Of a stretch of 64,000 nt of DNA, positions 15,858 to 24,899 are shown piece by piece (position 1 is the stretch's first letter; each line of letters starts with the position of its first letter). The stretch covers positions 3,307,001-3,371,000 of the forward strand of contig NZ_JACHMH010000001.1 of assembly GCF_014204915.1 (NCBI RefSeq), given 5' to 3'. The position numbers and the translations under genes were made by a program. The notes under the pieces are model-generated. The model had not been told where the DNA came from and made no database searches. It worked only from the letters and a program-made list of their open reading frames with translations. The stretch is from Crossiella cryophila. Its GTDB lineage: Bacteria > Actinomycetota > Actinomycetes > Mycobacteriales > Pseudonocardiaceae.

Positions 15858-17048
15858 GTGATCGCTTTCGTCCTGATGTTGTGCGCGTTCGCTGTGGGGA
15901 CCTCCGAGTTCGTCGTTGTCGGCGTGCTGCCGGAGGTCGCGTCCGACCTGGGCGTCCCCCTGTCCGTGGCCGGTTTGCTGGTCACGGGCTATGCCATCGC
16001 CGTCGCTGTCGGTGGCCCCGTGCTGACCGTGTTCACCCGCCGCCTGCCGAGGCGGCCGTTGCTGATCGGAGTCATGGCCCTCGGCGTCGCGGGCAGCCTG
16101 CTCTCCTCCATCGCCGAGAACTACACCGTGCTGATGGGCGCCCGGATGGTGGCCGCGCTGGCCCAGGGCCTGTTCTTCGCGGTCGCCTCCCAGGTGGCCA
16201 CCGCCTCGGTGCCGCCGGAACGCCAGACCGCGGCCATCGCCAAGGTGGTCAACGGCGTCGCACTGTCCACTGTGGCCGGTGTGCCGGTCGGTACCCTGGT
16301 CGGTCAGGCCTACGGCTGGCGGGCCTCTTTCGTGCTGGTGACCGCGCTGGCCGCGATCGGCATGCTCGGCGTGATCCTGGCCTGCCCCAAGGTGGACCAC
16401 GCGCCGGACGCCGGTTTCCGGGCCAGCATGCACGTCTTCGGCCGCCGTTCCATCCTGCTCGGCCTGACCACCACCGTGCTGGCCTTCACCGGCATGATCA
16501 CCACCTTCACCTACGTCACCCCGGCACTGCGGGAGATCACCGGGTTCTCGCCCGGCTGGGCCACTGTGGTGCTGCTGGTCTACGGCCTGGGCACGGTGGT
16601 GGGCAGCAACATCGCCGGCCGGGTCCGGCCCGAGCTGATCCCCAGGGTGCTGCCGTTCACCATCGGCGCGCTCAGCCTGGTGCTGCTGGTGCAGGGAATG
16701 GCCATGCACACCAAGGCGACCAGCGTGCTCGCGTTGTTCCTGCTCGGCGCCTCGGCCTTCGCCACCGGTCCGCTGCTGCACACCTGGCTGATGCGGCAGG
16801 CCGAACCGGCGGGGGGACTGGTGGCCTCGGTGAACATCTCCGCGTTCAACGTGGCCGCCGCGCTCGGCCCGGTGCTCGGCGGTGCGGTGATCACCGGCGG
16901 GTTCGGGCTCGACCTGGTCGGCCCGGTGGCCGCGCTGCCCGCGCTGGCCGGACTCGGGGTGGCCTTCCTGGTGCGGGGCTGGGCCCGGCGGCAGGACCAG
17001 GCCGCGCAGCCGGACGGGGCGGCCCGCCCGCTCCCGGTGGCTGCCTGA
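15858..17048 (+). CDS. MFS drug-efflux-type transporter (DHA1 family)
   Basis: 396 residues with about 12 membrane helices. N-terminal 'LCAFAVGTSEFVVVGVLPEVASDLGV' and 'GARMVAALAQGLFFAVASQVA' are typical of the DHA1 AraJ/YdhP-like proton antiporters, and the loop 2-3 motif 'RRLPRRPLLIG' is present. Probably exports a small hydrophobic compound or drug under control of the adjacent MerR protein. It starts at GTG 15858, apparently without a leader. Confidence 0.88.
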   Translation: MIAFVLMLCAFAVGTSEFVVVGVLPEVASDLGVPLSVAGLLVTGYAIAVAVGGPVLTVFTRRLPRRPLLIGVMALGVAGSLLSSIAENYTVLMGARMVAALAQGLFFAVASQVATASVPPERQTAAIAKVVNGVALSTVAGVPVGTLVGQAYGWRASFVLVTALAAIGMLGVILACPKVDHAPDAGFRASMHVFGRRSILLGLTTTVLAFTGMITTFTYVTPALREITGFSPGWATVVLLVYGLGTVVGSNIAGRVRPELIPRVLPFTIGALSLVLLVQGMAMHTKATSVLALFLLGASAFATGPLLHTWLMRQAEPAGGLVASVNISAFNVAAALGPVLGGAVITGGFGLDLVGPVAALPALAGLGVAFLVRGWARRQDQAAQPDGAARPLPVAA

Positions 17049-17120
17049 TTTGTCCTGATTCTCGCTGGGCGGAAACTCCCGCGTTGACCGTCGGCGTCGC
17101 CGGTGCCCACGATCAGGACC

Positions 17121-17684
17121 ATGCCCAAGGTCCTGATCGTCACCGGCGACGCCGCCGAATCGCTGGAGGTCCTCTACCCGTACCAGCGGCTGCGCGAGGA
17201 GGGCTACGACGTGGACATCGCGGCGCCCTCGGCCAAGCGATTGCAGTTCGTGGTGCACGACTTCGTGGACGGGCACGACACCTACACCGAGAAGCCCGGC
17301 TACACCTGGCCCGCCGACCTGGCCTTCCGCGAGGTGGATCCGGCCGGGTACGTGGCCCTGGTCATCCCGGGTGGCCGGGCGCCGGAGTACCTGCGCAACG
17401 ACGAGCACGTACAGCGGATCGTGACCCACTTCTTCGAGGCCGGGAAACCGGTCGCGCACCTGTGCCACGGCGCGCTCGTCCCGGCTGCTGTGGGCCTGCT
17501 CAAGGACCGGCGCACCGCGGCCTACCCGGAATGCGCGCCGGACGTGCTGGCCGGTGGCGGGGAGTTCGTCGACGACGAGGTGGTCGTGGACGGCCCGATG
17601 ATCACCGCCCGCGCCTGGCCGGACCACCCGGCCTGGATGCGTGAGTTCGTGGCTCTTTTGCGGGCCAGGGCGCCCATCGCGTGA
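17121..17684 (+). CDS. DJ-1/PfpI-family protein
   Basis: 187 residues with the class I amidotransferase-like fold. The nucleophile elbow is 'HLCHGALVP' with Cys115, and 'ALVIPGGRAPEYLR' precedes it, as in PfpI-type glyoxalases/deglycases and proteases. A conserved N-terminal Glu ('GDAAESLEV', about residue 13) fits the DJ-1 superfamily. The ATG at 17121 gives the standard beginning; GTG 17103 is an in-frame alternative. It follows the MFS gene by 72 bp and may be in its operon. Reaction unknown. Confidence 0.85.
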   Translation: MPKVLIVTGDAAESLEVLYPYQRLREEGYDVDIAAPSAKRLQFVVHDFVDGHDTYTEKPGYTWPADLAFREVDPAGYVALVIPGGRAPEYLRNDEHVQRIVTHFFEAGKPVAHLCHGALVPAAVGLLKDRRTAAYPECAPDVLAGGGEFVDDEVVVDGPMITARAWPDHPAWMREFVALLRARAPIA

Positions 17685-17743
17685 CCAGGTAATGCCCGGA
17701 AGGTCCTTGTGCCGGGCCCCGTCGGGCGGCAACCCTGTCGGGC

Positions 17744-18547
17744 ATGCCTGACCCCGAACCGCCGCCACTGCCAGCGCCAGCCGGGCTGCTCGGCTCGGTC
17801 CGCCGCGCCCTGCAGGTACTGGAGGCGGTGGCCGACTTCGGCGACGGCGTCACCGCCAAGGCGGTCGCCAGGCGGCTCGGACTCAACCTGTCCAGCACCT
17901 ACCACCTGCTGAACACGTTGGTGTACGAGGGATATCTGGTCCGGCTCAACCAGCAGCGCGGTTACGGCCTCGGCTACAAACTGACCACTTTGGACAGAGC
18001 GCTGCGGATCCAGCTGGAGGTCTGCCCCGAGGTCTCCGGCCTGCTGCGCGAGGTGCACGAGCTGGCCGGGGTGCCCGCCTACTACACCGTGATGCGGGAC
18101 AACGACATCGTGGTGGCCGAGATCGCCGACTCGGTGGAGGCGCCCAGGGTCGAGCCGCTCGACGTCGGCTTCCACGAGGCGGCGCAGGGCACCGCGTTCG
18201 GCAAGGTGCTGCTGGCCGCGATGAGCCCGCAGCGGCGGCGGGAGTACTTCGCCGGGGCCGGCATGCGGCGGGCCACCGAACGCACGCTGACCGCACTGCC
18301 CGCGCTGGAGGAGCAACTCCTGGAGGTCCGGCACACCGGGGTGGCCGCCGAGATCGAGGAGTTCCGGCCGGAGCTGGCCTGCGTGGCCGCGCCGGTGCGC
18401 GACTGTGCGGGGCGGATCAGCGGGGCACTGGCCTTCTCGGTGCCGCTGGCCGAGTTCGGGCGGCGGCGGACCGAGCTGACCGAACAGGCCAGGGCGGGCG
18501 CGGCCCGGCTAGGGCACCTGCTCGCCCTGCGGGCCACCCTGGGCTGA
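17744..18547 (+). CDS. IclR-family transcriptional regulator
   Basis: 267 residues. The N-terminal winged HTH (about 15-75) includes 'GVTAKAVARRLGLNLSSTYHLLNTL', followed by the IclR effector domain (about 90-260). No target operon can be deduced; the following gene is convergent and overlaps its end by 39 bp. Close upstream is the DJ-1 gene (60 bp). Ligand unknown. Confidence 0.9.
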   Translation: MPDPEPPPLPAPAGLLGSVRRALQVLEAVADFGDGVTAKAVARRLGLNLSSTYHLLNTLVYEGYLVRLNQQRGYGLGYKLTTLDRALRIQLEVCPEVSGLLREVHELAGVPAYYTVMRDNDIVVAEIADSVEAPRVEPLDVGFHEAAQGTAFGKVLLAAMSPQRRREYFAGAGMRRATERTLTALPALEEQLLEVRHTGVAAEIEEFRPELACVAAPVRDCAGRISGALAFSVPLAEFGRRRTELTEQARAGAARLGHLLALRATLG

Positions 18548-19792
18548 CCCACTGCGCGGCACCCGGACGGTCGGATTGGTGTCCGCGGGCGAGCTGACCG
18601 GCGGCAGTTCCACGGTCGGACCCAGTGGCGACACGCCCGGACCCGGGGGCGGACTGGGTGGTTCCGGCGCCGGGGTGATCCCCGCTCCGGCGGCACTGGA
18701 GCGGCCCGGTCCGGCCAGCGTCGCGCCGTCCGCTCCGCGCACGGTGGTGACCGGTCCGTCGTGGTCCGGCTCGTTCTCCTCGGCGACCTGCCGCCACGCC
18801 TCCTGCTCGGCCTGGCTGCGCAGCTTCTCCGCGGTGCGCACCATCTCCAGCCGCCGCCAGCGCCGCCGCTCCCTGCGGGTCATGCTGGCCGGCCACAGCT
18901 CCTGGATGGCCGCGTTGAAGTGCGCGCCGAGCACGATCGCGATGCCGATCACGAAGGCGAACAGCAGGAAGGCGATCGGGGTGGCCAGCGCGCCGTAGGT
19001 GAACCCGGTGCTGGTCACCCAGGAGATGTAGAGCCGCAGCCCGTAGCTGGAGATCAGGAAGAACACCATGGCCAGCGCCGCGCCGGGCAGCCCGCGGTGC
19101 CAGGGCAGTTTGCGCGGCAGCGCGACCTTGTACAGCGTGGCCAGCGCGAGTACCAGCAGCAGGCCGGTGCCCGGGTAGTAGAACCGGTTCACCCACAGGC
19201 TGACCGTGGGTTTCCAGCTCTCCGGGAACACCTCCGGCAGCAGTTCGGGACCCAGTGCCAGCACCGGCAGGCCGATGATCAGCAGCACCAGCGTGACCAG
19301 GTAGAGCAGCAGGGACAGGATCCGCTGCCAGACCAGGTTGCGGGCGCCGTACTGGCCGTGCGCCACGGTGATGGCGTCCACGAAGGAGGCGGTGGCCGAG
19401 GAACCCGCCCACAGCGAGATCAGGAAGCCGATCGAGACGATCTCGCTCTGGCCCTTGGTCAGGATGTTGGTGACGGTGTCGCCGATCACCCCGTCCACCA
19501 CGTTCGGGGTGAAGACCTTCCCGGACAGCTCGATGATCCGGCTGTGCACGATCTGGATGACGTCAGGGCCGATCCAGTCCGCGATGAAGCCCAGCGAGCC
19601 CAGCAGCCCGAGCAGCAGCGGCGGCAGCGACAGCGTCTGCCAGAACGCGGCCTCGGCGGCCTCGCTGAAGATGGAGTCGTCCCACGCCTTTTGCAGGGTG
19701 CGCGCCAACAGCCGCAGCGGCCCGCGTCGAGCACGCTTCGGCTTCGCGGCGCTCGTACCGCGTTCGTCCGGGTCTTCCAGCGGCGAAGTCAT
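18509..19792 (-). CDS. YihY/BrkB-family inner membrane protein
   Basis: 427 residues from ATG 19792 (an extension to 19867 is possible but has weak coding character). Six or so membrane helices lie between residues 45 and 300, with the family's 'SLPPLLLGLLGSLGFIADWIG' first helix and '[20 protein letters not shown]' region. The N-terminus is basic; the C-terminal 110 residues are a charged, then Pro-rich cytosolic tail ending in repeats of Pro and Gly. BrkB proteins were once called ribonuclease BN; their true function is unclear. Its end overlaps the IclR gene by 39 bp. Confidence 0.87.
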   Translation of the reverse strand: MTSPLEDPDERGTSAAKPKRARRGPLRLLARTLQKAWDDSIFSEAAEAAFWQTLSLPPLLLGLLGSLGFIADWIGPDVIQIVHSRIIELSGKVFTPNVVDGVIGDTVTNILTKGQSEIVSIGFLISLWAGSSATASFVDAITVAHGQYGARNLVWQRILSLLLYLVTLVLLIIGLPVLALGPELLPEVFPESWKPTVSLWVNRFYYPGTGLLLVLALATLYKVALPRKLPWHRGLPGAALAMVFFLISSYGLRLYISWVTSTGFTYGALATPIAFLLFAFVIGIAIVLGAHFNAAIQELWPASMTRRERRRWRRLEMVRTAEKLRSQAEQEAWRQVAEENEPDHDGPVTTVRGADGATLAGPGRSSAAGAGITPAPEPPSPPPGPGVSPLGPTVELPPVSSPADTNPTVRVPRSGSAQGGPQGEQVP

Positions 19793-20010
19793 CGCACCGC
19801 CAAGCATGCTGCATGGCCCGCCGTCCTGATGCGGAACCCCGCAAAACGGGTGTGTCGTCACCCTCATCGGTTACCCACCGGCCGGGTCGTGGAACGGAGC
19901 ACCCCCGTCGGCGGGGTAGGCTCGCAGGGCCCTCGGGGACCACTGTCGCGGAGGGCTTTCGCATGTGACCCAATGGGTGTGGATCTTCGAGTGGCGAGGG
20001 GAGCGCGAGA

Positions 20011-21768
20011 GTGACCGAGGCCCTGGAAGCCGACATTGACTCCGACCCGTCGCTGCGCTCGCCACGCACGAAGGTCGCCACCAGGCCACTTCGCGCCTGG
20101 CAACGCCGCGCGCTGACCAAGTACCTGGCGGCGAAACCGCAGGACTTCCTGGCCGTGGCGACCCCCGGCGCGGGCAAGACCACCTTCGGGCTGCGGGTGG
20201 CGCTGGAGCTGCTGGCCGACCGCACGGTCGAGTCGGTCACCATCGTCACGCCGACCGAGCACCTCAAGCACCAGTGGGCGCAGGCGGCCAGCGAGGTCGG
20301 CATCGCCATCGACCCGAACTTCCGCAACACCACCGGCGTCACCTCGCGGGACTACCGCGGCGTCGCGGTCACCTACGCCCAGATCGCCGCGCACCCCACG
20401 CTGCACCGGGTACGCACGGAGAACCGCAAGACCCTGGTCATCCTGGACGAGATCCACCACGGCGGCGACGCCAAGAGCTGGGGCGACGCGGTCCGCGAGG
20501 CGTTCACCCCCGCGGTGCGGCGGCTCTCGCTGACCGGGACGCCCTTCCGCAGCGACGACTCGCAGATCCCGTTCATCACCTACGAGCGCGGCGGCGACGG
20601 CTTCGAGCGCAGCCGGGCCGACCACTCCTACGGCTACGCCGACGCACTGCGTGACGGCGTGGTCCGCCCGGTGATCTTCCTGGCCTACTCGGGCGAGGCG
20701 CACTGGCGGAACAACGCCGGCGAGGAGTTCAGCGCCCGCCTCGGCGAGCCACTGACCCAGGAGCAGACCGCGCGGGCCTGGCGCACCGCGCTGGACCCGG
20801 CAGGCGAGTGGATGCCCGCGGTGCTCAAGGCCGCCGACCGCAGGCTCACCCAGAAGCGCGCCGAGGTCCCCGACGCGGGCGGCCTGGTCATCGCCACCGA
20901 CCACGTCACCGCCAAGGCGTACGCGAACATCCTGCACCAGGTCACCGGCACCGAGCCCACCATCGTGCTCTCCGACGACCCCAAGGCGTCCGGCCGGATC
21001 AGCCAGTTCTCCCAGACCACGGACCGCTGGCTGGTCGCGGTGCGGATGGTCTCCGAGGGCGTGGACGTGCCAAGACTGGCCGTTGGCGTCTACGCCACCA
21101 GCGCCTCCACCCCGCTGTTCTTCGCCCAGGCCATCGGCCGCTTCGTGCGGGCCAGGCGGGCAGGCGAGACCGCGAGCGTCTTCCTGCCCAGCGTGCCGGT
21201 GCTACTGGGCCTGGCCAGCGAGCTGGAAGCGCAGCGCGACCACGTCCTTGGCAAGCCGCACCGGGAGAAGGACGGCTGGGACGACGAACTGCTCCAGCAG
21301 GCCAACCAGCAGCAGGACGAACTGGGCGAGGACGAGAAGGCCTTCACCGCCCTGAGCGCCTCGGCCGAACTCGACCAGGTGATCTACGACGGCTCCTCCT
21401 TCGGCACCGCCGCCCTGGCAGGCACCGAGGAAGAGCAGGAGTACCTGGGCCTACCCGGCCTCCTGGAACCCGACCAGGTCCGCACCCTGCTCCGCCAGCG
21501 CCAGGAACAACAACTGGCCAACGCCACCAAACGCAAAAACACCCAACCGGCCGCCGCCCCGCCACCCCCACGCGCCGTCTCAGTCTCCGAACGCATCCAC
21601 AGCCTGCGCAAAGAACTGAACACCCTGGTAGCGATGATCCACCACCGCACAGGCAAACCCCACGGCGTGATCCACAACGAACTCCGCCGCCAATGCGGCG
21701 GCCCCCCAACCCCCATGGCCAGCATCGAGGAACTAGAAGAACGAATAGTCACCCTCAGAACCTGGTAA
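20011..21768 (+). CDS. Superfamily 2 DEAD/DEAH-type helicase
   Basis: 585 residues. The motor domains are visible: motif I 'ATPGAGKTT' (about 50-58), Ia 'VTPTEHLKHQW', motif II 'ILDEIHHGG', motif III 'LTGTPFR', and in the second lobe 'VSEGVDVPRLAVGVYAT' (V) and 'QAIGRFVRARR' (VI). This is the lone-helicase type (XPB/restriction-helicase-like) common in actinobacteria. A long tail after about residue 440 is Gln-rich and coiled-coil-like and ends in a small helical domain ('MIHHRTGKPHGVIHNELRRQ'). No nuclease or methylase gene adjoins it. It starts at GTG 20011, immediately before the 22-kb repeat complex. Confidence 0.85.
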   Translation: MTEALEADIDSDPSLRSPRTKVATRPLRAWQRRALTKYLAAKPQDFLAVATPGAGKTTFGLRVALELLADRTVESVTIVTPTEHLKHQWAQAASEVGIAIDPNFRNTTGVTSRDYRGVAVTYAQIAAHPTLHRVRTENRKTLVILDEIHHGGDAKSWGDAVREAFTPAVRRLSLTGTPFRSDDSQIPFITYERGGDGFERSRADHSYGYADALRDGVVRPVIFLAYSGEAHWRNNAGEEFSARLGEPLTQEQTARAWRTALDPAGEWMPAVLKAADRRLTQKRAEVPDAGGLVIATDHVTAKAYANILHQVTGTEPTIVLSDDPKASGRISQFSQTTDRWLVAVRMVSEGVDVPRLAVGVYATSASTPLFFAQAIGRFVRARRAGETASVFLPSVPVLLGLASELEAQRDHVLGKPHREKDGWDDELLQQANQQQDELGEDEKAFTALSASAELDQVIYDGSSFGTAALAGTEEEQEYLGLPGLLEPDQVRTLLRQRQEQQLANATKRKNTQPAAAPPPPRAVSVSERIHSLRKELNTLVAMIHHRTGKPHGVIHNELRRQCGGPPTPMASIEELEERIVTLRTW

Positions 21769-21789
21769 CCCAAACCAAGATCATCCCGA

Positions 21790-22559
21790 GTGTTGGCCGT
21801 TGTCGTACGGAGTGTTGGCCGCTTTGGTACGGAGTGTTGGCCGTTGTGGGACGCCGGGCGGGCGAAGCCCGGAGCGGGGAGCGTTGGGGGCAGGCGGGCG
21901 AAGCCCGGAGGCTGGCGGCTGGGCGGTTAGAACTGTTGTGGGCGGGCGGAGCCCGGAGCGGTGAGCGTTGCGGGCAAGCGGGCGAAGCCCGGGAACGCTG
22001 CGGCTAGGCCGTTAACACGCGCCGCGACCGGGCGAAGCCCGCACACAGGCAGCCGGGGTGGCTTTTCAAACCCCACCTGAGCGGTTCCCCATCCCCGTCA
22101 GCCTGGAGAGGACACACCGCATCCTGGGCGCGCGGACCCGCAACCCGCCGCCGCCCTAGCCACCCAACCGCACGGGTCCGCGCGCCCAGGATGTGGTTTG
22201 GTATCGGAAGGCTGACGGGGATGGGGAACCGCACGAGCACTGCTCTCTGCCCTTGACTTTGAACCTCCCCCCATCCTTTGATTCCTGCCCGTCCGGCGAG
22301 GACGCCCTTGATCTTGATCTTCCGCTCGTGAACCAACCCGCCCACACCGGCCAACACCCCGTACAACAACGGCCAACACGCCGTACCAGAACGGCCAACA
22401 CGCCAAGGCTTGAGAACCCCCACCGGAGTGTTGGCCGATCTCGTACACCACGTCGGCAGTTACGGACGAACGACGGACCCCCCAGACACCCCCGAACACC
22501 CACAACGGCCAACCAGGTGTCCCACATCGGCCAACACCCCGTACAACAACGGCTAACAC
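21790..22559 (+). repeat. Composite repeat element, copy 2 (truncated), with arrays IIIa and IIIb
   Basis: Array IIIa has three exact 22-bp units on the plus strand (21790-21811, 21812-21833, 21834-21855). A leader (21856-22060) holds five CGGGC-GAA-GCCCG type hairpins, four exact (21859-21871, 21895-21907, 21979-21991, 22029-22041) and one variant. Hairpin A follows, then one arm of hairpin B (22285-22323). Hairpin C and the hexamer tract are missing. Array IIIb then carries minus units (22358-22379, 22380-22401, 22516-22537, 22538-22559) and one plus unit (22428-22449). The region separates the helicase from the xylF promoter. Confidence 0.85.
22083..22230. repeat. Long hairpin A, copy 2
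   Basis: 148 nt. The basal stem is a perfect 21 bp (22083-22103 with 22210-22230): one C fewer on the left and one G fewer on the right than in copy 1. The upper stem reads CCTGGGCGCGCGGACCC on the left and its exact complement on the right, different from the other copies yet fully paired. The internal loop and the apical CCGCCGCCCTAGCC are the same as in copies 1 and 3. Confidence 0.9.
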
Positions 22560-22743
22560 GCCGACAGATCGACCACCCCAGCACACCCCGGGCGAGTCGC
22601 GCGATTGGCCGAACCCCGTGCTACCTCCGCGAACGCGCTCTCACACGAGTTACGCGCCGGTTATCAGCCCGTGCCACCATCGTGTCTCTTCTGTCCTTCT
22701 GTATGGATTCAGAAGGCTTCCGATTCGTCTATCCGAGGCATAC

Positions 22744-22796
22744 GTTGTGACCCACAACATTTCCGGGTCGTGACGCTCGTCGCGGAGTGTCACGAC
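22744..22796. promoter_or_regulatory. Two operator-like inverted repeats upstream of xylF
   Basis: GTTGTG-ACC-CACAAC (22744-22758) is a perfect 6-bp-arm palindrome, and GTCGTGAC (22767-22774) is repeated inverted as GTCACGAC (22789-22796). They lie 25-77 bp before the xylF start. The ROK protein encoded at the end of the operon is a plausible ligand-responsive repressor for one of them; this is inference. Confidence 0.45.
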
Positions 22797-22820
22797 CACG
22801 GCAGTAGGAGGAACGGGCGG

Positions 22821-23948
22821 ATGCGGAGCAAGACGCTTGGCCTGATCGCCGTCGGCTCGGGGTTGGCCCTGGCCCTGTCGGCGTGCGGAGCGAACAGCAC
22901 CGGTGGTGGCGGTAGCACCACCGGCGCGAGTGGGTCCGAAGGCAGCGGACCCAAGGTGGGTGTGATCCTCCCGGACACCAAGACCTCGGCCCGCTGGGAG
23001 GGCTTCGACAAGCCCCTGCTGGAGAAGGCGCTCAAGGAGGCGGGGGTCACCCCGCTGATCCAGAACGCGGAGAACGACCCCGGCAAGTTCTCCACCATCG
23101 CCGACTCGTTCATCACCCAGGGCGTCAAGGTCCTGATGATCGCGCGCCTGAGCAACGAGGGTGGCGCGGCGGTGCAGAAGAAGGCCAAGGCCGCAGGCAT
23201 CCCGACCATCGACTACGACCGCCTGACCCTTGGCGGTTCGGCGGACTACTACGTCTCCTTCGACAACACCAAGGTCGGCGAGCTGCAGGGGCAGGGGCTG
23301 GTGGACTGCCTCAAGGGCAAGCCCACCCCGAACATCGTGCAGATCAACGGCGGTCCCGAGGACTACAACGCCACGCTGTTCAAGAACGGCGCCGACAAGA
23401 TCCTCAAGCCGCTCTACTCCTCCGGTCAGGCCAAGCTCGGTGGCGACCAGTGGGTGCAGAAGTGGGACAACCAGCTCGGTAACACGATCTTCGAGCAGGA
23501 GCTGACCCGCAACAACGGCAAGGTTGACGGCGTGCTCGCTGCCAACGACGGTCTCGCCTCCGCGGTGATCACCGTGCTGAAGAAGAACGGCCTCAACGGC
23601 AAGGTCCCGGTCACCGGCCAGGACGCCGACCCGGCCGCGCTGGCCAACATCCTGCGTGGCGACCAGTGCATGACCGTGTTCAAGCCGATCGCCGAGGAGG
23701 CCAGCAACGCGGCCAAGATCGCGATCGCGCTGGCCAAGAACGACAAGGCCTCGGCCGACGCGCTGGCCACCGGCATCGAGAAGGACCCGGAGGGCAAGCG
23801 CGACGTGAAGTCGGTGCTGCTGTCCGCGCAGACCATCACCAAGGCCAACGTCAAGGTCGTGGTGGACTCGGGCTTCGTCAAGGCGACCGAGTTCTGCAAG
23901 GACGACCTGGTCGCGAAGTGCAAGGAAGCGGGAATCACCGTCGGTTGA
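22821..23948 (+). CDS. xylF: Xylose-type ABC transporter substrate-binding lipoprotein
   Basis: 375 residues. ATG 22821 follows TAGGAGGA (22805-22812). The lipobox is 'LALSAC' (Cys about residue 21), then a Gly/Ser linker, then a periplasmic-binding-protein-like I domain. It resembles XylF along its length: 'IDYDRLTLGGSADYYVSFDN', 'KVGELQGQGLVDCL', 'VDGVLAANDGLASAVI', 'VPVTGQDADPAALANI'. It would bind a pentose, probably D-xylose, at the cell surface and deliver it to the adjacent permease. First gene of a four-gene operon that ends with a ROK regulator. Confidence 0.88.
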   Translation: MRSKTLGLIAVGSGLALALSACGANSTGGGGSTTGASGSEGSGPKVGVILPDTKTSARWEGFDKPLLEKALKEAGVTPLIQNAENDPGKFSTIADSFITQGVKVLMIARLSNEGGAAVQKKAKAAGIPTIDYDRLTLGGSADYYVSFDNTKVGELQGQGLVDCLKGKPTPNIVQINGGPEDYNATLFKNGADKILKPLYSSGQAKLGGDQWVQKWDNQLGNTIFEQELTRNNGKVDGVLAANDGLASAVITVLKKNGLNGKVPVTGQDADPAALANILRGDQCMTVFKPIAEEASNAAKIAIALAKNDKASADALATGIEKDPEGKRDVKSVLLSAQTITKANVKVVVDSGFVKATEFCKDDLVAKCKEAGITVG

Positions 23949-24072
23949 TCGACGGATGAGACTCAGCCGGGCAGATCCGGCTGGTTGATCGCCACGGCAG
24001 GGCGGCGCCCCCCGACCCGCCCTGCCGTTGGCTCATGCCTGAGCACTTTCTTCTCAACCTGGAGTTCCAGCA

Positions 24073-24843
24073 GTGAGCAACATTCTCGAACTGCGCGGCG
24101 TGAACAAGAGCTTCGGTCCGGTGCACGTGCTGCACGACGTGGACCTGGCGGTCAAGGCCGGTGAGGTCACCGCGCTGGTCGGTGACAACGGCGCGGGCAA
24201 GTCCACGCTGGTCAAGTGCATCGCGGGCATCCACCCGACCGAATCAGGCGAGATCCTGTTCAACGGGCAGCCGGTGGCCATCGGCAGCCCGAGGGACGCG
24301 GCCGCGCTGGGCATCGAGGTCGTGTACCAGGACCTCGCGCTGTGCGACAACCTCGACATCGTGGACAACATGTTCCTCGGCCGGGAGAAGACCAACGGCC
24401 TGACCCTGGACGACGCGGCCATGGAGCAGGCGGCCCGCAAGGTGCTCGCCGACCTGTCCGTGCGCACGGTGAAGTCGGTGCGCACCCCGGTGGCCTCGCT
24501 CTCCGGTGGGCAGCGGCAGACCGTGGCCATCGCCAAGTCGGTGCTGTGGGACAGCAAGGTGGTGCTGCTCGACGAGCCGACCGCCGCGCTGGGCGTGGCC
24601 CAGACCCGCCAGGTCCTCGACCTGGTGCGCAGGCTCGCCGACAACGGGCTCGGCGTGGTGCTGATCAGCCACAACATGAACGACGTGTTCGAGGTCTCCG
24701 ACACCGTGGCCGCGCTCTACCTGGGCCGCCTGGCCGCCCAGGTGCCGACCAAGAGCCTGTCGCACGCCCAGGCGGTCGAGCTGATCACCTCGGGCCGCAC
24801 CGGCGACATCGGCATCGCCAAGCCGGAAGCCGCCACGATCTGA
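24073..24843 (+). CDS. Sugar ABC transporter ATP-binding protein, single-domain XylG/FrcA type
   Basis: 256 residues from GTG 24073. One complete ATPase domain: Walker A 'GDNGAGKST', Q-loop '[13 protein letters not shown]', signature 'SLSGGQRQT', Walker B '[11 protein letters not shown]', switch His 'LISHNM'. Escherichia coli XylG has two fused ATPase domains; this protein has only one, as in the FrcA type, and must act as a homodimer. It lies 124 bp after xylF and 56 bp before the permease gene. Confidence 0.9.
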   Translation: MSNILELRGVNKSFGPVHVLHDVDLAVKAGEVTALVGDNGAGKSTLVKCIAGIHPTESGEILFNGQPVAIGSPRDAAALGIEVVYQDLALCDNLDIVDNMFLGREKTNGLTLDDAAMEQAARKVLADLSVRTVKSVRTPVASLSGGQRQTVAIAKSVLWDSKVVLLDEPTAALGVAQTRQVLDLVRRLADNGLGVVLISHNMNDVFEVSDTVAALYLGRLAAQVPTKSLSHAQAVELITSGRTGDIGIAKPEAATI

Positions 24844-24899
24844 GTCGGCGCAGCCGCCACTGAACCTTCCCGCGCACTTTTTCACCCAAGGAACTCCAG

